64,000 bases of DNA from NCBI RefSeq assembly GCF_016065055.1, contig NZ_CP065856.1, positions 2,975,836 through 3,039,835 of the forward strand, given 5' to 3'. The DNA comes from Halosimplex litoreum (GTDB taxonomy: Archaea > Halobacteriota > Halobacteria > Halobacteriales > Haloarculaceae). Of the stretch, positions 8,751-17,571 are shown in pieces (positions within the stretch are counted from its first letter, which is position 1; each line of letters opens with the position of its first letter). Under the pieces are notes generated by a model. The model did not search any database and was not told the DNA's origin. It saw only the letters and a program-made list of their open reading frames with translations. Both the position numbers and the translations under genes were made by a program.

Positions 8751-9974
8751 ATGGCAGCCGATGGCAAGATTCTGGACGGTGTCACGGTCGTCGACCTCTC
8801 GACGTTCGTGACGGGCGGGTTCTCCTCGTCGATGCTGGCGAACCTGGGCGCCGACGTGGTGAAGGTCGAACAACCCGGGTACGGCGACGCGATCCGCCAC
8901 ACGGGGCCGCCCTTTATCGAGGGCGAGTCGCCGTACTACTGGACGGTCAACTACGGCAAGCGCAGCGTCGAACTCGACCTGAAAAACGACGCGGCGCTCG
9001 ACGCGCTGTACGACCTGATCGCGGAGACAGACGTCTTCGTCCAGAACTTCCGACCGGGGACCGCCGAGCGCCTCGGCGTCGACTACGACACCCTCAGCGA
9101 GCACAACGACGAGTTGATCTACCTCGCCATCTCGGCGTTCGGCCAGACCGGGCCCTGGCGCGAGCGGTCGGGCTACGACCTGCTGATCCAGGGGATGGGC
9201 GGGATCATGGACGTGACCGGCGAAGAGGGCCGCCAGCCGGTGAAGGTCGGCCTGCCGATGACCGACCTGATCACCGCGATGTGGGCCGCCTTCGGCGCGA
9301 CTTCGGCGCTCTATCGCCGGGAGCTGACCGGCGAGGGCGAGTACATCGACCTCGGCATGTTGGAGTCGGTGCTGCCGTGGCTCACGAAGCAGGCTGGCCA
9401 GGTGTTCGCCGACGAGACGCCGCGGCGGATGGGGACGAAAGATCCCGTCCTCGCCCCCTACCAGACCTTCGAGACGGGCGACGGCTACATCAACATCTGT
9501 ATCCTCAACGAGAAGCTTTGGGGCGAGCTCTGCGAGGCGATCGACCGCCCCGATCTCGTCGACGACGAGCGGTTCGACCAGAACAGCGACCGGGTCGAAC
9601 ACCAGGACGAGCTGGAGGCCGAGATCGAGTCGACGCTCGCCGAGCGGTCGACCGAGGAGTGGATCGAGATCATCGCGGAGGACAACGGCGTCCCCGCGGG
9701 GCCGGTCTACAGCGTCGAGGAGGCGCTGACCAACCCGCAGGTCGAGGCCCGCGGGGCGATCGGCGAGATCGAACACCCGGAGATCGGGGCGGTTCCGGTG
9801 GTCGAACACCCGCTGAAGTTCGAGACCGTCGACAGCGGGTTCGAGCTGCCGCCGCCGCTGCTCGGCGAACACAACCGCGAGGTGTTCCGCGAGTTGGGGT
9901 ACAGCGAGGAGCGGGTGGACGAACTGGAAGCGATGGGTGTGTTCGGCGCGGACGAGGGCGGAGACGGCGGGTAG
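8751..9974 (+). CDS. Family III CoA-transferase (CaiB/BaiF)
   Basis: 407 residues. The start reads GVTVVDLSTFVTGGFSSSMLANLGADVVKVEQP, the characteristic N-terminus of formyl-CoA/carnitine CoA-transferase-like enzymes. The likely catalytic aspartate is Asp200 in the YIDLGML block. The NFRPGTAERLGVDYDTL and LIYLAISAFGQTGPW stretches are family blocks. The enzyme moves CoA between acyl groups or racemises an acyl-CoA, so it would activate or process an organic acid. It sits first in a set of genes sharing a TetR-type operator, convergent with the tetR gene 11 bases away, which suggests a catabolic role. Confidence 0.92.
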   Translation: MAADGKILDGVTVVDLSTFVTGGFSSSMLANLGADVVKVEQPGYGDAIRHTGPPFIEGESPYYWTVNYGKRSVELDLKNDAALDALYDLIAETDVFVQNFRPGTAERLGVDYDTLSEHNDELIYLAISAFGQTGPWRERSGYDLLIQGMGGIMDVTGEEGRQPVKVGLPMTDLITAMWAAFGATSALYRRELTGEGEYIDLGMLESVLPWLTKQAGQVFADETPRRMGTKDPVLAPYQTFETGDGYINICILNEKLWGELCEAIDRPDLVDDERFDQNSDRVEHQDELEAEIESTLAERSTEEWIEIIAEDNGVPAGPVYSVEEALTNPQVEARGAIGEIEHPEIGAVPVVEHPLKFETVDSGFELPPPLLGEHNREVFRELGYSEERVDELEAMGVFGADEGGDGG

Positions 9975-9985
9975 AGACGGTGGGA

Positions 9986-10684
9986 TCAGTCCTCGGCGGC
10001 GTCGAGGGCGTCGGATTCGGAGCCGGTCGTCGGGGCGGTGTCGGTAGCGGCGTCGGAGTCTTCGAGGGGCTCGCCGTCGGCCAGCAGCGACGCGACGATG
10101 TACTCGTCGACGGCGCGGCGAGCCTGTTCCGGGGCGTCGTCGTGGCCGAGAGAGATGCGACGGCCGCGGGCGGCGTGGATAGCGTCGGTGATGAGCTGAC
10201 CGACCAGCTCGGGGTCGACCTCGCGGAAGACGCCCTCGTCGATCCCCTCGTCGACGACCTCGACGATACTGCCCCTGATGCGCTCGTAGTGCTCGTTGAA
10301 CAGCTCTCGGTGGCGCTCGTCGTTCTGGGCGTGGGCGTACAGCTCGTGGTACACCTTCATGCGGTCCCAGTGCGAAAAGTCCTCGAACTCCGGCCCGAAC
10401 AGGCACTGTTCGACCCGCGCGTCGAGTTCGGTCCGTGGGTCGGTGTCGGCGTCGACCTCGACGCTGCCCTCGTACTGGTCGATGACGTACTCCAGGAACG
10501 ACGACATCAGGTCGTACTTCCCGTCGAAGTGGTAGTGGATGACCTGCCGGGTCAGATCCATCTCTTCGCCGATATCGCGCATCCGGAGGTCGCTGTAGCC
10601 GTGCTCGCTCAGCGCACGAAACGTCGCCTCCATGATGACCTCCCGCGTGTCCTTCGACCCGACCGCCTCCTCTGTGCTGCCCAT
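9986..10684 (-). CDS. TetR/AcrR-family transcriptional regulator
   Basis: 232 residues. The N-terminal HTH covers about residues 10-57 (MEATFRALSEHGYSDLRMRDIG, then LTRQVIHYHFDGKYDLM), the classic TetR DNA-binding block. The C-terminal ligand domain is acidic, with a disordered acidic tail after about 200. It is divergent from the amidohydrolase gene, and the shared intergenic region holds a double copy of the palindrome found at three other promoters nearby. Autoregulation and control of the 8.7-17.3 kb set is therefore likely; the ligand is unknown, possibly an acyl-CoA. Confidence 0.93.
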   Translation of the reverse strand: MGSTEEAVGSKDTREVIMEATFRALSEHGYSDLRMRDIGEEMDLTRQVIHYHFDGKYDLMSSFLEYVIDQYEGSVEVDADTDPRTELDARVEQCLFGPEFEDFSHWDRMKVYHELYAHAQNDERHRELFNEHYERIRGSIVEVVDEGIDEGVFREVDPELVGQLITDAIHAARGRRISLGHDDAPEQARRAVDEYIVASLLADGEPLEDSDAATDTAPTTGSESDALDAAED

Positions 10685-10705
10685 ACCTCCACTCTATCCA
10701 CTCCC

Positions 10706-10717
10706 GTATTTATATTG
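10706..10717 (-). promoter_or_regulatory. TATA element of the tetR gene
   Basis: On the minus strand this AT stretch reads CAATATAAATAC and ends 22 bases upstream of the tetR ATG at 10684. That is the spacing expected for a leaderless archaeal transcript. It is a conspicuous AT block in a very GC-rich region. Confidence 0.6.
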
Positions 10718-10778
10718 ATGGTTCGACGCAACGCCGGCCGTGCGGTCGCCCCGTCGTTCCCCCGCCGGGCCGGCCCGT

Positions 10779-10807
10779 CTTACCGCGCGGTCTTACTGCC
10801 CGGTAAA
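10779..10807. promoter_or_regulatory. Double TetR-type operator, site 2
   Basis: Two overlapping 16-bp sites of the TTTACC-N4-GGTAAA type. The first is CTTACC-GCGC-GGTCTT at 10779-10794, the second CTTACT-GCCC-GGTAAA at 10792-10807. They lie between tetR and the amidohydrolase, 34 bases before the latter's ATG. Two dimers could bind side by side, as QacR-like TetR proteins do on overlapping sites. Confidence 0.7.
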
Positions 10808-10841
10808 CTTATGGCCGCTCGGTCGAACGGTACGGGTGAAC

Positions 10842-12197
10842 ATGACACGAAAGATCGTTCGGAATGGGACGGTGGTGTCCCTGGATCCGGAGGTGGGCCA
10901 GTACGACGAGGCGGACGTGCTCGTCGAGGACGGCGAGATCGTCGAGATCGGGCGCGGTCTGTCGGCCTCGAACGCCGAGGTGATCGACGCCAGCGACCAC
11001 ATCGTCCTCCCCGGGTTCGTCGATTCGCACATCCACCTCGCCCAGACCCAGGTACGGGGTATCGCCGGGGACTGGTCGCTGATGGGCGAGTACTTCGAGC
11101 ACATGCTCGGCAACATCACCGGTCTGTACCGGCCCGAGGACATGTATCTGGGCGGCCTGTTCGGCGCCTTCGAGAAGCTCCACACGGGGACGACGACGGC
11201 GTTGGACTGGTCGTATCCAAACACGCTCGAACACGGCGAGCGGGCGGTCGACGCGCTCAAGGACGCCGGGCTGCGCACGGTGTACACCTACGGGCCGCCG
11301 GGCGACGACTCCGCCAAGTGGTGGTACGAGAGCGACGTGGGGCTCCCGGAGGAGAACATCCGGACGCTCTACGACGAACAGATCGGTGACGACGACCTGC
11401 TCGATCTGGGGATCGGGCTCCGCGGCCCGGACTTCTGCGTCGACGAGACCGCCCGTTCAGATCTGGAACTGGCCCGCGATATGGGCGCCATCGCGACGAT
11501 ACACATGGGTGCCGCGCTGTGGCCGTCGTCGGAGTACGGCGGCGACTACCAGGGCTTTGGCTGTCTGGAGAGCGTGCTCGGCCCCGACGTGAACGTCGCC
11601 CACGGCAACCACTTCTCCCAGGAGGACATCGACCACGCCGTCGAACAGGGCGTCTCGTTCTCATCGACGCCGGAGGTCGAGATGCAGATGGGCCACGGCA
11701 TCCCCGTCACCGGCAAGGTTCTCGACGCGGGCGGTCGGCCGACGTGGGGCGTCGACGTCTGTTCGGCCGTCAGCGGCGACATGGGGAGCCAGATGCGAAT
11801 CGGCCTCCAGCTCCAGCGCATGTTCGACAACCAGGCGGTCCTCGAAGGCGACGAGGAGGTCGACGAGGTGAGCATCTCCTGCCGGGACACCCTGGAGATG
11901 GCCACCATCGAGGGCGCGAAGGCCCTGGGGATGGACGACGAGATCGGCACCCTGACGCCGGGCAAGCGGGCGGACATCCAGCTGATCCGGGCGAACGACT
12001 TCGTGACCGCGCCGAACCACGACCCGGTCCAGACCGTCGTCTTCCAGGCCGACCCCTCCCACATCGACACCGTGCTGGTCGACGGCGAAGTCGTCAAGCG
12101 CAACGGCGCGCTCACGAACCCCCTCGTCGACGACGAGTTCGACCGCTTCGTCGAATCGGGTCACCGGCTGCTCGACGAGGCCGGCATCGACCTGTGA
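10842..12197 (+). CDS. Amidohydrolase-superfamily deaminase/chlorohydrolase-like enzyme
   Basis: 451 residues from the ATG at 10842; an upstream in-frame ATG at 10740 would run through the operator. The metal-binding HxH is in VDSHIHLAQTQ, with later ligands in IHMGA and AHGNH and the Asp in GVDVCSAVSGDM. The end has LTPGKRADIQLI. The fold and motif order match the cytosine deaminase/TrzN/MTA-deaminase branch, which hydrolyses C-N or C-Cl bonds on rings. The true substrate is unknown. It is divergent from tetR, which carries the shared operator, and is followed by an FAH-family hydrolase. Confidence 0.88.
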   Translation: MTRKIVRNGTVVSLDPEVGQYDEADVLVEDGEIVEIGRGLSASNAEVIDASDHIVLPGFVDSHIHLAQTQVRGIAGDWSLMGEYFEHMLGNITGLYRPEDMYLGGLFGAFEKLHTGTTTALDWSYPNTLEHGERAVDALKDAGLRTVYTYGPPGDDSAKWWYESDVGLPEENIRTLYDEQIGDDDLLDLGIGLRGPDFCVDETARSDLELARDMGAIATIHMGAALWPSSEYGGDYQGFGCLESVLGPDVNVAHGNHFSQEDIDHAVEQGVSFSSTPEVEMQMGHGIPVTGKVLDAGGRPTWGVDVCSAVSGDMGSQMRIGLQLQRMFDNQAVLEGDEEVDEVSISCRDTLEMATIEGAKALGMDDEIGTLTPGKRADIQLIRANDFVTAPNHDPVQTVVFQADPSHIDTVLVDGEVVKRNGALTNPLVDDEFDRFVESGHRLLDEAGIDL

Positions 12198-12222
12198 CCG
12201 GGAACGCCTGCGCGACCGCGGT

Positions 12223-12264
12223 GGCGTCCCCCGCCGAGACGAGAGCGGCGTCCCCCGCCGAGAC
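12223..12264. repeat. Two copies of an 18-base direct repeat, 24-base period
   Basis: The block GGCGTCCCCCGCCGAGAC occurs at 12223-12240 and again at 12247-12264, just after the amidohydrolase stop. It lies in the 133-base gap before the FAH-family gene. It may be a chance expansion; no function is evident. Confidence 0.6.
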
Positions 12265-12330
12265 TGCAGCGACCGCCCCGACGGCGAACCGACCCGACTT
12301 TGCGGTGCGACCCCCGATCGCGACACGACC

Positions 12331-13215
12331 ATGAGAGTAGGACAATACAGCGCGGACGGCGAACTGCCGTGGTGTGGCATCGAGACCGACGAGGGCGTCG
12401 TCGCCCTGCCCGAGGCCGGCGCGGCCGCGGGCGTCGACATCCCGCGGACGACCGGCGAACTGCTGGCGACCTGGGAGTGGGAGCGCAAGGCCGACCTCGC
12501 GGTCGAGCACGCCGTCGAGACGGGCGAGGGTCTGCACGACGCCGACGACCTGGACCGCCACGCCCCCGTGACAGACCCGGAGAAGGTCGTCTGCGTCGGG
12601 CTCAACTACCGCGACCACGCCGAGGAGGGCGGCAATCCGATCCCCGACACCCCGGTGCTGTTCTCGAAGTTCCCGACGACGGTCAACGGCCCCGGCAACA
12701 CCGTTCGCTGGGACCCCGACCTGACCGAGAAGGTCGACTACGAGGCCGAGCTCGTCGTCGTCATCGGCGAGGAGACGCGCCGCGTCGACCCCGACGAGGC
12801 GATGGACCACGTCGCCGGCTTCACGGTCGGTAACGACGTGTCGGCCCGGGATCTGCAGCACGGCGACGGCCAGTGGATCCGCGGCAAGAGCCTCGACGGC
12901 TTCGCGCCCATCGGCCCCGATCTGGTCACGACCGGCGAGGTCGAGGACCCCCACGACTTGGACATCTGGACGGAGGTCAACGGCGAGCGCCTGCAGGACT
13001 CCTCGACCGAGGAGTTCATCTTCGGCGTCGACGAACTGGTCTCCTTTTGCAGCCAGGCGTTCACGCTCGAGCCCGGCGACCTGCTCTTTACGGGGACGCC
13101 CCCGGGCGTCGGCGTCTACCGCGAACCGCCCGTCCTGCTGGAGGAAGGCGACGAGGTGACCGTCGGCGTCGAAGGGCTGGGCGAGTTGACGAACGACTTC
13201 GCGTATCTGGACTGA
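12331..13215 (+). CDS. Fumarylacetoacetate hydrolase-family protein
   Basis: 294 residues. After a variable N-terminal domain, the FAH fold starts at about residue 80 with KVVCVGLNYRDHAEE. The metal site is DYEAELVVVIGEE, then NDVSARDLQ, and the C-terminal block is LLFTGTPPGVGV. The family cleaves C-C bonds of beta-diketo acids or isomerises/decarboxylates ring-fission products. It has no operator copy of its own that I can see and probably belongs to the amidohydrolase transcript. In this setting it may process a product of the CoA-transferase or amidohydrolase. Confidence 0.92.
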   Translation: MRVGQYSADGELPWCGIETDEGVVALPEAGAAAGVDIPRTTGELLATWEWERKADLAVEHAVETGEGLHDADDLDRHAPVTDPEKVVCVGLNYRDHAEEGGNPIPDTPVLFSKFPTTVNGPGNTVRWDPDLTEKVDYEAELVVVIGEETRRVDPDEAMDHVAGFTVGNDVSARDLQHGDGQWIRGKSLDGFAPIGPDLVTTGEVEDPHDLDIWTEVNGERLQDSSTEEFIFGVDELVSFCSQAFTLEPGDLLFTGTPPGVGVYREPPVLLEEGDEVTVGVEGLGELTNDFAYLD

Positions 13216-13295
13216 GACGGGCTGTCGGGTCTTCGACCCGTGACGCGTGCCTCTCGTTCAGCGAGCGGAGGTCACGAAGGGAGACGTCGACGACG

Positions 13296-13811
13296 CTACG
13301 ACCCATCGATCTCCCGGAATTCGGGTCGATACGCGACGGTCCCGCTCACGTCGTCGAGCGCCCCTTCGCGTAGCGATTTGGCCATGAAGGCTTCGTCGGC
13401 GCCGTACTCGTTACCGAGCCCGTGCTCGCTGGCCCGTTCGAAGCCGAAGCGAGCGTAGTACCCCGGGTCGCCCAGCACGACCACGGCGTCGACACCGGCG
13501 TCGCGACACTCCGCCAAGCCCCGCTCGACCAGCGACGAGCCGACTCCCCGGTTCTGGTGGTCCGGGAGGACGCCGACCGGTGCTAGCCCCACGAGGGTAG
13601 CAGTACCGTTCGGTCCGTCGACAGACACCGGCGAAAAGAGGATATGTCCGACTATCCGGTCGTTTTCGACCGCGACGAGTGAGACGACGGCTTCGTCGGC
13701 GTCGTGCACTCGCCGTACGATGCGTGACTCGTCGTCTCTCCCGTCGAACGCGCGTCGATGTACCTCGGAGACTGGGTCGGCGTCACTGCGAGTGTAGGGT
13801 CGTATCTCCAT
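13296..13811 (-). CDS. GNAT N-acetyltransferase
   Basis: 171 residues from the ATG at 13811 (MEIRPYTRSDADPVSEVHRRAF); a longer frame upstream lacks family similarity. The acetyl-CoA loop is VLPDHQNRGVGSSLVERGL, preceded by LVGLAPVGV. The C-terminal DPGYYARFGFERASEHGL is typical of the YhbS-like branch. It lies within the TetR-regulated stretch but on the opposite strand and without an operator copy, so membership is uncertain. Confidence 0.88.
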   Translation of the reverse strand: MEIRPYTRSDADPVSEVHRRAFDGRDDESRIVRRVHDADEAVVSLVAVENDRIVGHILFSPVSVDGPNGTATLVGLAPVGVLPDHQNRGVGSSLVERGLAECRDAGVDAVVVLGDPGYYARFGFERASEHGLGNEYGADEAFMAKSLREGALDDVSGTVAYRPEFREIDGS

Positions 13812-14035
13812 GGACGGTCCCGCGTTCACAGACGAGTCCGCGCGACAAGAACGGATCTGTCCTGTCGGTACCGAGCCGCTCAGGGGCGGCCCACGAATCC
13901 AGTTGCAGCGTGGATCGAAACGCGGCGGACGTTCGGAGCAAGTCGGGCGAGCCGACCGCGTCTCCGCGGGTCGCATTCCGCAAGGGCTCGACGAGCTATC
14001 GACGGCCGAGAGTCGTGACAGATCCGGTCGTCCGA

Positions 14036-15046
14036 TCACTCACCGATCCCGAACACGTCGCGCGGGTTCTCCCACACGACCTGCCGGATGTCGGCGGGGT
14101 CGATCCCGTAGCGGTACAGCTCGAAGATCGCCCGCTTGAGCGCGAACGGATCCGTTCTGAGAACGTTCGCGCAGTCGGTGTCGACCATGATCCGGTCGGG
14201 GCCCCACCGGTCGATGGCGTTCGCCACGTCGGCGGCGTCGACGCCGACCAGCCAGGAGTGGCCGATGGTGAAACTCGCGTAGCAGTCGGTCTCCTCCATG
14301 ACGTACTCGATGTTGTTCGGGTCGGCGTGGGAGGCGACGACGCGCTCCTCCGGGAGCCCGGCGTCGTTCGCGGCCGCAACGTCGATCTTCACCGCCTCAA
14401 GATGGGGGTTCTCGCCCGTGATGACGGGCTCCTGACCCAGTCCGGTGTTCTTCTCGTACCCCGGCGTCCCGCCGGGCGGCCGGACGTACTCCCGCTTCGA
14501 GTCGGTCCCGGTGTTGGGCGTGTGGAGGATGACCGGGAGGTCGTGGTCCGCCGCGAGCGCCATCTGTGCCTCGACGACGGCGCGTTGCTCGTCCAGATCC
14601 CAGGCTTCGGCGTGCTGGGCGGGCGTGACGCCGGTCTCGCCGATGGTGACGACCTCGTCGAGTTCGCAGTAGTCGGCCATCGCGTCGAGCAGGTCGTCGG
14701 GGTTCTCGATGCGGACGCCGGTGTGGATCCCGAGGCCGAGTTTCGCCTCGAAGAAGTGGTCGCGCTCGATTGCGGCCCGGCGGTTGACGGCGTCGTCCCA
14801 GAGATACCGGATATCCTCGGCTCGTACCGGTTTGTAGGGGGTCCAGTGATACCCAGAGGAGACCATGATCATCCCCTCGCAGCCCGACAGCGCGTACCGT
14901 TCGCGGTCGGCCCACGAGAGCGTGTGGGCGTGGTTGTGCGCGTCGATCCAGGGGATGTTCAGCAGTTCGGTCGGCGGGTCGACCCGGTCGGCGTCGTCGA
15001 GATACGTCGCGTCGGTCGGCCGTCTGGTGGGTTGTGGTCGTGTCAT
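14036..15046 (-). CDS. TatD-like metal-dependent hydrolase
   Basis: 336 residues. The HxH metal motif is in PWIDAHNHAH, the bridging Glu in GETGVT, then PVILHTPNT and VASHADPNN, with the last Asp in MVDTDCAN. The order is that of the TatD/amidohydrolase TIM barrel. It differs from nuclease TatD in length and in the YHWTPYKP segment, so a small-molecule hydrolase is more likely than DNase. It is divergent from the BNR-repeat gene across operator site 3, which may control both. Confidence 0.82.
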   Translation of the reverse strand: MTRPQPTRRPTDATYLDDADRVDPPTELLNIPWIDAHNHAHTLSWADRERYALSGCEGMIMVSSGYHWTPYKPVRAEDIRYLWDDAVNRRAAIERDHFFEAKLGLGIHTGVRIENPDDLLDAMADYCELDEVVTIGETGVTPAQHAEAWDLDEQRAVVEAQMALAADHDLPVILHTPNTGTDSKREYVRPPGGTPGYEKNTGLGQEPVITGENPHLEAVKIDVAAANDAGLPEERVVASHADPNNIEYVMEETDCYASFTIGHSWLVGVDAADVANAIDRWGPDRIMVDTDCANVLRTDPFALKRAIFELYRYGIDPADIRQVVWENPRDVFGIGE

Positions 15047-15128
15047 AGGTATCGTTCGGCGTCGTCCGGCGACGCGTCACCGCGCCGGAACCGCTCTGAC
15101 TCCCCTTCGCTCGCCTCGCACTTAGCGT

Positions 15129-15144
15129 TTTACAGCCTGGTAAA
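15129..15144. promoter_or_regulatory. TetR-type operator, site 3 (TTTACA-GCCT-GGTAAA)
   Basis: One mismatch from a perfect palindrome, with the same 6-4-6 geometry as the other sites. It lies between the divergent TatD-like gene (start 15046) and the BNR-repeat gene (start 15179), 34 bases before the latter. Confidence 0.72.
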
Positions 15145-15178
15145 CCTTTATGAGCGGCCGATCCTTCTGTGATACTGT

Positions 15179-16222
15179 ATGACATTGTTGATCGGGACAG
15201 ACGCGGGACTGCACCGGGTGGAGGAGTTGCCGTTCGCGGACGGCGAGGTCGAGCGGGTGCTCGACTGCGGCGTCGTAACGGCGGTGAAGACCTTCGACGC
15301 GTTCGAGGGCGTGTTCGTCGCCGCCTCGGAGGGAGCCTACCGGTCGACCGACGGCGGTGACTCCTGGGAGGACCTGGGCGTCCCCATCGGCGACCGCTTC
15401 TGGCACGCCGGGACGAGCGAGGTGTGGTCGATCCTCGGGACCGACGACGCGCTGTACGCCGGGACGAACGACCCCTACGTCTTCCGTTCGACCGACGAGG
15501 GCGAGACGTGGTCGGAGCTGAAGGGGTTTCGAGACCTCCCGTCGCGGGGTCACTGGGAGTCGCCGATCGACCCCCACTACGCTCGACTGCGGGCGCTGGA
15601 GCAGGTCCCCGGTCGACCGGAACGACTGATCGCCGGGGTCGAGGCCGGCGGGATCCACCTCAGTGACGACGGGGGGCAGACCTGGACAGACAGGCGGGAT
15701 ACCATCGTCGACGACGTCCACCAGATCCGTCCGATCTCCGAGGACGTGTGGCTGGCGACGACGGGCTATCTCGACCACGATCTGGAGAACCTGGGGCTGG
15801 GTCACGCGGTCGGCGAGGGCGGGCTCTGGCGGACGGTCGACGCCGGCGAGTCGTGGGACCGGCTCGACCGCGGGAACGACTTCTCGTACATCCGGCGCGT
15901 GTTCGTCCACGACGGCCGCGTGTTCTTCTGTGGCGGGGAGGAGGCCCCGCCCGCGTGGGTGAACGACGAGCACGGCGTCGCGCTGTTCGAATCGACCAAC
16001 TTCGGCCGGGACTTCGAGCGGGTGGAGTTCCCCGGCGAACCTCACCAGGTGATCGAGGACTGGGCGGTCCACGACGGGGACGTCGTCTGCGGGTCGGGAC
16101 TGTTCGACGTGCCCGACGCCCGCGACGACGTGCGCGGTCGCATCATGCGGCGCACCGACGGTGGCGAGTACGAGACCGTCGGTCGCGTCGACGCCAACGT
16201 CAGCCGGATCGAGGCGATCTGA
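15179..16222 (+). CDS. BNR/sialidase-like repeat beta-propeller protein
   Basis: 347 residues without a signal peptide. Asp-box type repeats are visible as STDGGDSW, STDEGETW, SDDGGQTW and TVDAGESW, each at the turn of a propeller blade. The protein resembles WD40/YVTN/BNR-like proteins such as photosystem-assembly YCF48-type propellers and exo-sialidase folds. No sialidase Arg triad can be recognised. It probably acts in the cytoplasm as a binding or scaffolding protein, or as a lactonase-like hydrolase. It starts 34 bases after operator site 3, and the DoxX gene follows with a 1-base gap. Confidence 0.82.
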   Translation: MTLLIGTDAGLHRVEELPFADGEVERVLDCGVVTAVKTFDAFEGVFVAASEGAYRSTDGGDSWEDLGVPIGDRFWHAGTSEVWSILGTDDALYAGTNDPYVFRSTDEGETWSELKGFRDLPSRGHWESPIDPHYARLRALEQVPGRPERLIAGVEAGGIHLSDDGGQTWTDRRDTIVDDVHQIRPISEDVWLATTGYLDHDLENLGLGHAVGEGGLWRTVDAGESWDRLDRGNDFSYIRRVFVHDGRVFFCGGEEAPPAWVNDEHGVALFESTNFGRDFERVEFPGEPHQVIEDWAVHDGDVVCGSGLFDVPDARDDVRGRIMRRTDGGEYETVGRVDANVSRIEAI

Positions 16223-16223
16223 G

Positions 16224-16634
16224 ATGAGGGACGCGGACGCTCCCGCCGCGACCGCCGAGGCGCCCTCCCCACTGGGCCGCCTGCTGTACAGTGGCGTCCT
16301 CGCCTACATGGCGCTGGACGGCTTCAAGCACAACGACAAGCGCGTCGAGGCCGCCGCCGACAGCGGCGTGCCGATGCCCGACGTGATGGTCCCGTTCGTC
16401 ACGGGGATGCTGTTCGTCGCCAACCTCGGCATCGCGTTCTGGAAGTACCCCCGTGCGTCGGCCGGCGCGCTGGTCGTCTTCTTCCTCGGGACCACGCCCG
16501 TCATCCACAACTACTGGACGATGGAGGGCGAGGAGCGCCAGGGCAACAAGATCAACTTCTGCAAGAACCTCGCCCTGCTCGGCGGCGCCGTCGTCCTCCT
16601 CGACGCCGCCGACCGCCAGCAACGCGAGGGGTAA
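16224..16634 (+). CDS. DoxX-family membrane protein
   Basis: 136 residues with four hydrophobic segments; the ATG at 16224 comes one base after the BNR gene stop. The ALDGFKHND N-terminus, the MPDVMVPFVTGMLFVANLGIAFWKYP segment and the late HNYWTM block fit DoxX-like proteins. The family takes part in redox or quinone-linked membrane functions, often with thioredoxin-like partners. Tight coupling with the BNR gene suggests joint function in the TetR-controlled set. Confidence 0.78.
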   Translation: MRDADAPAATAEAPSPLGRLLYSGVLAYMALDGFKHNDKRVEAAADSGVPMPDVMVPFVTGMLFVANLGIAFWKYPRASAGALVVFFLGTTPVIHNYWTMEGEERQGNKINFCKNLALLGGAVVLLDAADRQQREG

Positions 16635-16713
16635 CGGCCGCTCGGACCCTCCCGCACGACCGCTTTCGACCGTTTCGACCGGTCCCCGGCGGAACCGGCC
16701 GTTGTTGCCCGCT

Positions 16714-16729
16714 TTTACCGAAGAGTAAA
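16714..16729. promoter_or_regulatory. TetR-type operator, site 4 (TTTACC-GAAG-AGTAAA)
   Basis: The same 16-bp palindrome with one mismatch, 31 bases before the start of the truncated thioredoxin reductase-like gene. It is the last of the four operator regions in this stretch. Confidence 0.7.
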
Positions 16730-16760
16730 ACCTATCCCGGGGCGGCCGTCAGAGACGGGT

Positions 16761-17321
16761 ATGGTAGACGTAGCAGTCGTCGGCGGCGGCCCCGCCGGCC
16801 TGAGCGCAGGACTGTACGCGGCGAAAAACGACCTCGACACCGTCGTCTTCGACACCGACGAGTCGTGGATGCACAAGGCCCACCTGTTCAACTACCCCGC
16901 TATCCGGTCGATCAGCGGCGACGAGTTCCTGGAGGTCACGCGCGGCCAGACCGAGGACCGCGGCGCCGACCTCGAAGACGCCGAGGTGACGGCCGTCGAG
17001 CAGGACGGCGACGGCTTCGCCGTCCACACCGACGACGAGGAGTACGACGCCGACTACGTCGTCCTCGCGACCGGCGGTGACCGCGAGCTGGCCGAGGATC
17101 TCGGTTGCGAGTTCACCGACGAGGACGTCGTCGACGTGACCGTCGACATGGAGACCTCCGTCGAGGGCGTCTACGCCACCGGCGCGATGGGCCGCGCCGA
17201 GAAGTGGCAGGCCGTCATCGCTGCCGGCGACGGCGCCGCCGCGGTGCTGGACATCCTCTCGAAGGAGAAAGGCGAGTACTACCACGACTTCGACATGCCC
17301 GCCGACGTGCCCGACCTGTAA
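16761..17321 (+). CDS. Short FAD-binding thioredoxin reductase-like oxidoreductase
   Basis: 186 residues. The FAD-binding motif VVGGGPAGLSAGLYAAK is at the N-terminus and the second FAD motif GVYATGA near the end. Classical thioredoxin reductases are about 310-330 residues with an inserted NADPH domain bearing a CxxC pair; both are missing here. The remaining sequence joins smoothly, so this is a natural short form rather than a frameshift. It may be reduced by a partner protein, for example the DoxX protein. It follows operator site 4 and closes the TetR set. Confidence 0.82.
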   Translation: MVDVAVVGGGPAGLSAGLYAAKNDLDTVVFDTDESWMHKAHLFNYPAIRSISGDEFLEVTRGQTEDRGADLEDAEVTAVEQDGDGFAVHTDDEEYDADYVVLATGGDRELAEDLGCEFTDEDVVDVTVDMETSVEGVYATGAMGRAEKWQAVIAAGDGAAAVLDILSKEKGEYYHDFDMPADVPDL

Positions 17322-17571
17322 TCGGGCCGACCACCGACCCCTCGTTCCTGCCGATGCGGTATCGCCGTCGAACTCCCGATACGCCGTCACCGAGCGGAGC
17401 GACCGCACCAATACGGGACCGGACGGGACCGGAACGACGCGTCGCCGGTCGCGACCCGAGATCGGCCGGTTACACTCGCGTCCCCCGATTACGCTCGGGT
17501 CCGCGAGCGCCTATGAGGGTGGCGTCCATCGGTGTGAGTGACGCGTGACGCGAGTCACGAAGACACCACCA

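Noticed and set aside
10740-10841. An upstream in-frame ATG for the amidohydrolase
   Set aside because: It would translate through the tandem operator, and the extra residues have no similarity to the family N-terminus.
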